From Bacteroidota bacterium (GTDB lineage Bacteria > Bacteroidota > Bacteroidia > Bacteroidales > VadinHA17), in the NCBI GenBank assembly GCA_030611395.1, contig JAUWPX010000044.1, positions 1 to 8,512 on the forward strand: a DNA stretch of 8,512 bases, in the 5' to 3' direction. A model generated the notes under the pieces. That model did no database searches. It worked only from the letters and a program-made list of their open reading frames with translations, and was not told the DNA's origin. The translations under genes were made by a program, and so were the position numbers. Shown one piece after another: positions 1-5,667 of the stretch. The first letter of the stretch is position 1. The number at the start of each line of letters is the position of its first letter.

Positions 1-164
1 ATGATATTCTGATATTAATTGGTCCTGAGGGAGATTTTTCCACAGAAGAAATACATCAGGCAACCAAAAACGGATTCCATTCAATACAGATGGGAACAAG
101 CAGGTTACGTACAGAAACCGCAGGTCTTGTTGCCTGTTTTACTGTTAATATGGTTAACCAGTAA
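1..164 (+). CDS. rsmE: RsmE, 16S rRNA m3U1498 methyltransferase, C-terminal part only
   Basis: Reading from base 3 gives 53 residues to a TAA stop at 162-164; the start lies before the window. The peptide has the two signatures of the RsmE SPOUT domain: Leu-Ile-Gly-Pro-Glu-Gly-Asp-Phe-Ser near its beginning and Ser-Arg-Leu-Arg-Thr-Glu-Thr-Ala-Gly near its end. In the family these build the C-terminal trefoil knot that binds S-adenosylmethionine, and the enzyme methylates N3 of U1498 in 16S rRNA within assembled 30S subunits. The usual length is about 230-250 residues, so roughly the last fifth is visible. The gene converges on the small minus-strand gene, with only 13 nt between the two stop codons and no clear hairpin terminator. 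The assignment is firm because both motifs are in the expected order and spacing. Confidence 0.93.
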   Translation, partial: DILILIGPEGDFSTEEIHQATKNGFHSIQMGTSRLRTETAGLVACFTVNMVNQ

Positions 165-177
165 AAACTAATAATCT

Positions 178-390
178 TCAGGATTGTTCTATTTGTTGAA
201 ACAATCTCTCAGTCACTTCATTTCTAACATCAAATTGAAGAAGATAGAGAAGAGATAAAACGTCACTAAAAGAATGTTCCACCAGCCATTCAAGGTGGTA
301 CAAGTCTGTGTCGTTATTTATATTTTCACTGAGTAAAGGGATAGGAGTATAACTTTGTTCCATAGGCAAACAATTATTGTTTTGATACAT
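178..390 (-). CDS. Small hypothetical protein downstream of the ECF sigma factor
   Basis: A 70-residue protein starts at the ATG at 390 and stops with TGA at 178. Two in-frame TTG codons just upstream (to 396) and an internal ATG at 363 are alternative starts, and no clear Shine-Dalgarno sequence favours any of them. It is acidic in the middle and has no signal peptide or membrane segment, so it is probably cytoplasmic. The C-terminal half, about residues 30-68, looks helical: a stretch rich in Leu, Tyr and Phe is followed by Phe-Asp-Val-Arg-Asn-Glu-Val-Thr-Glu-Arg-Leu. I recognise no domain. It follows the sigma factor gene on the same strand after a 135-bp gap, so it could be cotranscribed and might modulate that factor; this rests on position only. 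Its reality as a gene is plausible but not proven. Confidence 0.5.
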   Translation of the reverse strand: MYQNNNCLPMEQSYTPIPLLSENINNDTDLYHLEWLVEHSFSDVLSLLYLLQFDVRNEVTERLFQQIEQS

Positions 391-471
391 CAACAAAACG
401 TTATACCCGAAGATTTAGTATTTATTGGGAGGGAAATCTTTTTTATAAACCTGGAAACTGGTTATCCGCCT

Positions 472-493
472 TCGTTACCACTACGGTGGACGA
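472..493. other. Bulged hairpin inside a GC-richer spacer
   Basis: The spacer between the sigma factor and the small gene contains an inverted repeat: TCGT, a TA bulge, CCAC, loop TACG, GTGG, ACGA. That is 8 base pairs interrupted by a 2-nt bulge on one side. It lies within about 450-511, which is visibly richer in G and C than the surrounding DNA, and it is not followed by a T run on either strand, so it does not look like a standard intrinsic terminator. In the minus-strand transcript it would fall just after the sigma factor stop codon. A 24-codon open frame (443-517, minus) spans it. The function is unknown; an RNA structure, an attenuator or a dispersed repeat copy are all possible. Confidence 0.4.
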
Positions 494-525
494 TGCTTGT
501 TGCTGGTTACTCAACATCTTTACTC

Positions 526-1113
526 TTAGTATGGCGTAAGACTCAATTTTTTCTCTTTAATCATCTTTCGCATATTAATAAGTGCATATCTCATTCTGCC
601 CAGGGCAGTATTAATACTTACGTTTGTTTGCTCAGCAATTTCTTTAAAACTAAATTGCCCATAATGCCTAAGCATTACAACCTCCCTTTGATCATCAGGT
701 AATTCATCAATAAGTTTCCTGACATCTTTGATTATCTGGTCATGCACAATTAATTGTTCAATATTTCTTGATGAAAACTTACTTGAGTTAAACAAGTCAG
801 CTTCATAATCCTCGTTATTACAGGTATTTATCTGTTTTTCTTTACGAAAATGGTCAATTACAAGATTATGAGCAATACGTATTATCCAGGAAACAAACTT
901 TCCATTATCCTTATATTTATGCATTTTAAGGGATTGGATTACTTTAATGAATGTTTCCTGAAACAGATCTTCGGCAAGCTGCTGATTTTTGACCATCAGC
1001 AAAATATATGTATATACTTTTGTTTTGTAGCGAGTAATTAACTCCTCAATGCTTGGTTGACTGCCATTCATGAACCGCTTTATCAGTTCATAATCAGATA
1101 AATTATGAATCAT
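526..1113 (-). CDS. RNA polymerase ECF-type sigma factor (sigma-70 family)
   Basis: This 195-residue protein has the two-domain plan of an ECF (group 4, RpoE-like) sigma factor. Region 2 spans about residues 22-92, with the core-binding segment Asp-Leu-Phe-Gln-Glu-Thr-Phe at 49-55 and the -10-recognition helix around residues 73-90 (Phe-Val-Ser-Trp-Ile-Ile-Arg-Ile-Ala-His-Asn). A variable linker follows. Region 4 spans about 137-183 and begins with Leu-Pro-Asp-Asp-Gln-Arg-Glu-Val-Val; its helix-turn-helix lies near 156-178. The length is normal for the group. The start at 1113 is fixed by a strong Shine-Dalgarno sequence 7 nt upstream. It is transcribed divergently from uvrA. No FecR-type anti-sigma factor or SusC/SusD genes are next to it, so it is not one of the usual Bacteroidota transport-linked sigma factors; the only same-strand neighbour is the small protein at 178-390. 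The regulon cannot be inferred from the sequence. Confidence 0.93.
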   Translation of the reverse strand: MIHNLSDYELIKRFMNGSQPSIEELITRYKTKVYTYILLMVKNQQLAEDLFQETFIKVIQSLKMHKYKDNGKFVSWIIRIAHNLVIDHFRKEKQINTCNNEDYEADLFNSSKFSSRNIEQLIVHDQIIKDVRKLIDELPDDQREVVMLRHYGQFSFKEIAEQTNVSINTALGRMRYALINMRKMIKEKKLSLTPY

Positions 1114-1119
1114 TATCTT

Positions 1120-1126
1120 ACCTCCT
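1120..1126 (-). promoter_or_regulatory. Strong Shine-Dalgarno site of the sigma factor gene
   Basis: The minus strand reads AGGAGGT, ending 6 nt before the ATG at 1113. This is a near-perfect anti-16S match, which is unusual in a Bacteroidota window where the other genes (uvrA, serA, DUF1015, the lipoprotein) show none, and it settles the start codon. Confidence 0.75.
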
Positions 1127-1233
1127 GATTAAATTCAAATGAAGTAGAAATGTTTCTAAGGCAGTCCTCCTGTGTTTAGTTTAGTTCTAATATTCTGCAA
1201 TTAAAGTAAAATAAATGTTTATTCAAAAAATAT

Positions 1234-1241
1234 TACTTTTG
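1234..1241 (+). promoter_or_regulatory. Candidate Bacteroidota-type -7 promoter box for uvrA
   Basis: TACTTTTG matches the Bacteroidota -7 consensus TAnnTTTG exactly and lies 36 nt before the uvrA ATG, which would leave a leader of about 30 nt. The -33 element is poor: no clean TTTG is found about 19-20 nt further upstream, only an AT-rich stretch with ATG and TTT around 1215-1220. A second, weaker candidate is AATATTTG at 1263-1270, but it would start transcription almost at the start codon. The box is called by consensus match and position alone. Confidence 0.4.
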
Positions 1242-1277
1242 AAATTTGCTAAATAATGTTAAAATATTTGCAACAAC

Positions 1278-4121
1278 ATGAGTTTTAATGCCAGAAAAGA
1301 GACACATGACAGCCGGCAGACGGGAAAAAAATCAAAAGTAATTGAGATAAAAGGGGCACGAGTACATAATTTGAAAAATTTTGATCTTTCCATCCCGAGA
1401 GACAAGTTTATTGTTATCACAGGCTTATCCGGTTCAGGAAAATCATCACTGGCTTTTGACACTCTCTATGCTGAAGGACAGCGCAGGTACGTTGAGAGTT
1501 TATCCTCATATGCCAGGCAGTTTCTTGGAAGAATGAGTAAACCCGAAGTTGATTATATCAAAGGAATCCCTCCGGCAGTGGCAATAGAACAGAAGATAAA
1601 TTCTCATAATCCCAGGTCAACTGTAGGAACTACAACAGAGATTTACGATTACCTCAAATTATTGTACGCCAGGATTGGAAAAACCTACTCACCCGGTTCA
1701 AACAAAATTGTAAAACGACACCAGGTTAAAGATGTAGCAGATTTTCTTTTTTCATTTCCTGAAAAAACCAAAGCTTTCATTCTGGCTCCACTTCACATAG
1801 ATAAGAAATATGGAATACCGGAATATTTAGAGCACTTAAAAAAGCTTGGTCTTACTAGAATAAAAACATGCAACCAGGTAGAAAAGATAGATGAATTACA
1901 AAACAAAATAACAGAAGCGAAGGAATTAGAGCACGCAAAAATTGTTATTGACCGGATAATAGTAATCAACGATACTGATACTGCCGGGCAGATTGATGAT
2001 TCGATTCAAACAGCATTCCAGATTGGAAAGGGATACTGTGAAATTGAAGTAATTAGTGGGGACAAAGTTATTAATGAAGTTTTTTCCAATAAGTTTGAAA
2101 TTGATGGAGTTGAATTTGAAGAACCTACTATTCATATGTTTAATTTCAACAATCCTGTTGGAGCCTGTCAAAAATGCGGGGGGTATGGAAGGATCATCGG
2201 TATTGACGAAAGCCTTGTTATCCCAAATAAAGCATTATCGGTTTATGAGGATGCTATTGTTTGCTGGAAGGGGGATAAACTTAAAAAGTGGAAAGAACGG
2301 CTTATTTTTAATGCTAACAAATTCAACTTTCCAATACACAAACCATATTTCGAATTGAGTCCTGATCACAAGGATTTACTGTGGAATGGAAACCGATACT
2401 TCAAAGGGCTGAATACATTTTTTGATTATCTGGAGAAGAAAAAATACAAAATTCAATACAGGGTTCTGCTTTCAAGATACAGAGGCAAAACCATTTGCCC
2501 TGAATGTAAAGGGAAACGCCTTAAAAAGGAAGCCTCCTATATAAAAGTGGGAGGGAAAACAATTCAGTACCTTGTTGATTTGCCAGTAGATAAGCTTCAT
2601 GTTCTTTTTAAAAAGATAAAAATTTCCAAACATGAGCAGGAAATTGCTAAAAGACTTTTAATTGAAATTAGTAACCGGTTAGAATTTCTTGTAAATGTGG
2701 GGTTAGGCTATCTGACATTAAACAGGTTATCCTCAACCCTTTCAGGGGGCGAATCTCAGCGGATAAACCTCGCAACATCACTGGGGAGTAACCTTGTAGG
2801 TTCGTTGTATATCCTTGATGAACCATCAATAGGCTTGCATCCCCGCGACACTTCCAGACTGATTGATGTTCTCAAATATCTGAATAAACTCGGAAACACT
2901 GTTCTTGTTGTTGAGCATGACGAAGAGATTATCAGGGCAGCTGATGAAATAATTGATATCGGACCAAAAGCGGGAAGATTAGGTGGTGAAGTTGTATTCC
3001 ATGGAACTCACAAAGCACTTTACAGTAACAAGATCAGTTTAACAGCCAAATATTTAACCGGAGAAAAACAAATTCCTGTTCCCAAAATAAGAAGGAAATG
3101 GCATAATTCAATAGAAATTCAGGGTGCGAGGGAAAATAATCTAAGGAATCTTACAATTAAGTTTCCCTTAAACATTTTAACAGTCATTACCGGAGTAAGT
3201 GGATCAGGAAAAACTTCACTCGTGGGATCAATTTTATATCCCGCTCTTTCACGACATCTCAATGCATACGACAAGCAACCAGGCGAATTTGATCAGCTAA
3301 CAGTAGATACTTCCTCTCTGGGTTCAGTTGAATTTGTAGACCAAAACCCAATTGGAAGGTCCTCCCGATCAAATCCTGTTACATATCTGAAAGCATATGA
3401 TGAGATAAGAAAACTATATGCGGAACAACAATTATCAAAATATAATCATTTTAGTCCTTCACATTACTCGTTCAATATTGATGGCGGAAGATGTGACGAA
3501 TGTCGGGGTGAAGGGATAATTAAGGTTGAAATGCAATTCATGGCTGATGTTGAACTGGTTTGTGAAAGCTGTGGAGGAAAAAGATTTAAAAAAGAAATAC
3601 TTGATGTCAGATACAGGGGTAAGAACATCTATAATATTTTAGAACAAACTGTAAACGAAGCTATTGACTTCTTTAGCTCGGGAGAAAATTCCCTGGAAAA
3701 GAGAATAGTTGAAAAATTAAGACCTTTATCAGATGTAGGGTTAGGTTACGTAAAACTAGGTCAGGCATCAAGCACACTAAGTGGAGGTGAAAGTCAAAGG
3801 GTTAAGCTGGCCTCATATTTAAGCAAAGAAAGAAGTTTCAGTCCTTCTGTATTTATTTTTGATGAACCTACTACCGGTTTGCATTTTCATGATATAAGAA
3901 AGTTACTTGATTCGTTCAATGCCCTTATAGAAAGAGGGCACTCAATTTTAATAATTGAGCACAACCTTGAGGTAATAAAATGTGCAGACTGGGTTATTGA
4001 TCTGGGCCCCGGCGGTGGTGAGCATGGAGGGAACCTGGTTTTTGAAGGAACTCCTGAGGAGCTTATTAAATGTGACAAATCTTACACCGGAAAATATTTA
4101 CGACCAAAACTTACTAAATAA
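1278..4121 (+). CDS. uvrA: Excinuclease ABC subunit A (UvrA), Bacteroidota paralogue type
   Basis: UvrA is the dimeric ABC-type ATPase that finds bulky DNA lesions and loads UvrB in nucleotide excision repair. The 947 residues are full length. ATPase half 1 has Walker A at 49-57 (Lys55), signature Leu-Ser-Gly-Gly-Glu at 488-492, Walker B with Asp514-Glu515 and switch His547. ATPase half 2 has Walker A at 639-647 (Lys645), signature at 834-841, Walker B with Asp862-Glu863 and His895. The UvrB-binding region is expected at about 130-250 and is present but diverged. The C-terminal zinc module is intact (Cys739, Cys742, Cys762, Cys765), and a Cys407/Cys410 pair is present. Of the zinc module that normally pairs two CxxC motifs before the signature domain, only Cys297/Cys300 remain; the first pair is replaced by Phe-Glu-Ile-Asp-Gly-Val-Glu-Phe. 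From memory this fits a second UvrA paralogue common in Bacteroidota rather than the canonical UvrA. A basic 20-residue N-terminal extension precedes the fold. The gene has no Shine-Dalgarno sequence, and uvrB is not in the window. Confidence 0.96.
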   Translation: MSFNARKETHDSRQTGKKSKVIEIKGARVHNLKNFDLSIPRDKFIVITGLSGSGKSSLAFDTLYAEGQRRYVESLSSYARQFLGRMSKPEVDYIKGIPPAVAIEQKINSHNPRSTVGTTTEIYDYLKLLYARIGKTYSPGSNKIVKRHQVKDVADFLFSFPEKTKAFILAPLHIDKKYGIPEYLEHLKKLGLTRIKTCNQVEKIDELQNKITEAKELEHAKIVIDRIIVINDTDTAGQIDDSIQTAFQIGKGYCEIEVISGDKVINEVFSNKFEIDGVEFEEPTIHMFNFNNPVGACQKCGGYGRIIGIDESLVIPNKALSVYEDAIVCWKGDKLKKWKERLIFNANKFNFPIHKPYFELSPDHKDLLWNGNRYFKGLNTFFDYLEKKKYKIQYRVLLSRYRGKTICPECKGKRLKKEASYIKVGGKTIQYLVDLPVDKLHVLFKKIKISKHEQEIAKRLLIEISNRLEFLVNVGLGYLTLNRLSSTLSGGESQRINLATSLGSNLVGSLYILDEPSIGLHPRDTSRLIDVLKYLNKLGNTVLVVEHDEEIIRAADEIIDIGPKAGRLGGEVVFHGTHKALYSNKISLTAKYLTGEKQIPVPKIRRKWHNSIEIQGARENNLRNLTIKFPLNILTVITGVSGSGKTSLVGSILYPALSRHLNAYDKQPGEFDQLTVDTSSLGSVEFVDQNPIGRSSRSNPVTYLKAYDEIRKLYAEQQLSKYNHFSPSHYSFNIDGGRCDECRGEGIIKVEMQFMADVELVCESCGGKRFKKEILDVRYRGKNIYNILEQTVNEAIDFFSSGENSLEKRIVEKLRPLSDVGLGYVKLGQASSTLSGGESQRVKLASYLSKERSFSPSVFIFDEPTTGLHFHDIRKLLDSFNALIERGHSILIIEHNLEVIKCADWVIDLGPGGGEHGGNLVFEGTPEELIKCDKSYTGKYLRPKLTK

Positions 4122-4122
4122 A

Positions 4123-4148
4123 AAAACCACCTTTCGCAAGGCGGTTTT
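4123..4148. terminator. Bidirectional intrinsic terminator between uvrA and the minus-strand unit
   Basis: AAAACCACCTT, loop TCGC, AAGGCGGTTTT forms an 11-bp stem with one A-C mismatch. The A tract on the left and the T tract on the right give a T-run after the GC core in both directions. It begins 1 nt after the uvrA stop and lies 18 nt beyond the stop of the minus-strand secreted protein gene, so it serves both convergent transcripts. Confidence 0.85.
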
Positions 4149-4166
4149 CATTTATTGTTTATATAC

Positions 4167-4607
4167 TTACTTAATCTTAAAGCCAAACATAATTGCTACG
4201 CAACCACTTTTCGGTTCTTCGGTTTCATCCGCTGCTTTCAATACCTTAATCACTAATTTAAGTTGCTGACTTGAATCAAGTTTAAAGTCCCAGGTATTAG
4301 TATAGTCGTCATTCCGGTTATTGTATAGCTCATTTCTATGGGCATCCACAATTTTGAATTCAATATCTGACTGGCCAATAGCTCCACAAATTGCTATCCT
4401 GTATTCCTGATCAGAATAAAAAGTCTTATAAAGCTCTGCTTCTTCCCCTTCGATCAGTATAGCCGCATGATAATTCCCATCATGTGTAAACGGGTTAAGC
4501 TCAGCTTTACATATTTTTTTTGCAAAACCTTTACACTGTGACTTACCTGATTGAGGTAAGACAAAGAATAATGCAACAATAATAAAAACAAACAAACTCC
4601 TTTTCAT
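4167..4607 (-). CDS. Small secreted protein with four cysteines, unknown function
   Basis: The 146 residues begin with a clear Sec signal peptide: Met-Lys-Arg, then a hydrophobic core at about 4-18, then a polar stretch ending near Lys-Ser-Gln-Cys at 22-25. The residues before Cys25 do not form a lipobox, so cleavage by signal peptidase I near residue 24 is more likely than lipidation. The mature part, about 120 residues, alternates short hydrophobic and polar strands and looks beta-rich. It has Cys25, Cys33, Cys74 and Cys136, enough for two disulfides, as expected for an exported protein. I recall similar hypothetical proteins in other Bacteroidota but know no function. The ATG at 4607 lies 12 nt after the stop codon of the lipoprotein gene, so the two are almost certainly cotranscribed and probably act together in the envelope. 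No Shine-Dalgarno sequence is evident. Confidence 0.82.
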   Translation of the reverse strand: MKRSLFVFIIVALFFVLPQSGKSQCKGFAKKICKAELNPFTHDGNYHAAILIEGEEAELYKTFYSDQEYRIAICGAIGQSDIEFKIVDAHRNELYNNRNDDYTNTWDFKLDSSQQLKLVIKVLKAADETEEPKSGCVAIMFGFKIK

Positions 4608-4619
4608 AACATTGAAGAT

Positions 4620-5543
4620 TTAAAGAATATAAGATTCCCGAAGTGACTCAACTTTTGCACTAAGTTCAGCGAAAAGTTCAAGCGTGAAATTATTTTTTGT
4701 TTCAGATTTAAGTGTTGTAACATTAGTTTCTTCATCTTTTGACACACTTATTTCTGAAGTAGTAACACTGATTTTTTCAAAAATAGCTTTCAACTGATTC
4801 ATATCAGTAAGAATAGCAGCCACATCAGGATTACTTTTTTGGTCCTCAAGCATTTTCATCACGATATTAAGTGACAATTTCTGATCGACGATCCTTGTCA
4901 CCAGCTTATTCCCTTCAAAAGAATCCTCGTCAACAAGTTTAGTAGCAAGATATAAACCCTCAACCCAACCACCAACAAGCATAATTGATGAAAGAGCTTG
5001 TCTGTCATTCTCCTGCAAGTATGAACTGGAGTTCATGAAAGTTTCAGAAACAATATCCATGATCATCTCCCTGTTGTTCACATTCTCTTCAAGTCTTTCA
5101 AGAGTTTCCTCGCTAATTGCATCAAGGATCCCAAGTCCGTCTGCCATTTTCTTAGCCGCAGACATATAAGAGATTGAAGTTTGAGTCTGGTCATAAAGGC
5201 TGGCAAAACTTAAATCACAAGTATAAATTCCAAGATTAAGAGCCATACTGCGATTTGTAGTATAATTACCTGCATTATCAGTGGGGTTAAGAAGGCCTTC
5301 GTTATATTGAGCACCGGCAGACTTAACTAACATTGCTGTCTCAAGAGGTGAAGGCATAGAATAAAAAATCTGTTTTGCCTGATTGATATTATCAAAAAGA
5401 GCATCATCAATTTCTTCCATATCTATATCAAACACCGGTTCCTTGTCCTCCTTCCCGCCCGACTTACAACCAATGACTAAAGCGCTAATAATAATTAGCA
5501 TGAATGTCATTGAAAATTTAAACCGATAATAATTGTTAATCAT
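4620..5543 (-). CDS. Helical lipoprotein of unknown function
   Basis: Starting at the ATG at 5543 gives 307 residues; a TTG at 5570 would add nine and the ATG at 5510 would remove eleven, with no Shine-Dalgarno sequence to decide. The N-terminus is a lipoprotein signal: a basic region (Arg-Phe-Lys-Phe), a hydrophobic segment, then Leu-Val-Ile-Gly-Cys with Cys26 as the lipidated residue. The residues after Cys26 are charged and acidic, which in Bacteroidota often goes with outer-membrane surface export, though I cannot confirm that here. The rest looks mostly alpha-helical. Conserved-looking blocks include Ile-Tyr-Thr-Cys-Asp-Leu-Ser-Phe-Ala-Ser-Leu-Tyr-Asp-Gln-Thr-Gln at about 106-121 and Val-Gly-Gly-Trp-Val-Glu-Gly-Leu-Tyr at about 190-198. 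I recall this type as a recurrent hypothetical lipoprotein in Bacteroidota with no assigned role. It lies 124 nt after DUF1015 and 12 nt before the secreted protein. Confidence 0.85.
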   Translation of the reverse strand: MINNYYRFKFSMTFMLIIISALVIGCKSGGKEDKEPVFDIDMEEIDDALFDNINQAKQIFYSMPSPLETAMLVKSAGAQYNEGLLNPTDNAGNYTTNRSMALNLGIYTCDLSFASLYDQTQTSISYMSAAKKMADGLGILDAISEETLERLEENVNNREMIMDIVSETFMNSSSYLQENDRQALSSIMLVGGWVEGLYLATKLVDEDSFEGNKLVTRIVDQKLSLNIVMKMLEDQKSNPDVAAILTDMNQLKAIFEKISVTTSEISVSKDEETNVTTLKSETKNNFTLELFAELSAKVESLRESYIL

Positions 5544-5667
5544 AATTATTTGATTTAAAGGATTATTCAAACTATTTCATTATACTGAAAGTAAAATTAA
5601 TAATTTTTTTCTAATTACAAAATCTGATTTGCATATGATTTAATTATTTTTCTACTTATTAAGCATA
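5544..5667. other. AT-rich spacer between DUF1015 and the lipoprotein gene
   Basis: This 124-bp spacer is almost entirely A and T. It contains one AT-only inverted repeat, TTATTAA / TTAATAA at 5656-5662 and 5668-5674 with a 5-nt loop, which overlaps the DUF1015 stop codon. On the minus strand it is followed by an A-rich rather than T-rich stretch, so it is a poor terminator. No convincing -7 box reads towards the lipoprotein gene, so read-through from the serine operon is possible. Confidence 0.4.

Noticed and set aside
355..702. Plus-strand open frame of 115 codons over the small gene, the spacer and the sigma factor 3' end
   Set aside because: It overlaps the antisense strand of a confident sigma factor gene and of the small gene, has no recognisable domain and looks like a shadow frame.
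1926..2358. Open frames inside uvrA on both strands
   Set aside because: They are shadows of a full-length, motif-complete uvrA frame.
4533..4535. Lipidation of the small secreted protein at Cys25
   Set aside because: The residues before the cysteine (Lys-Ser-Gln) do not fit a lipobox, which needs a small residue at -1 and an aliphatic residue at -3; signal peptidase I cleavage fits better.
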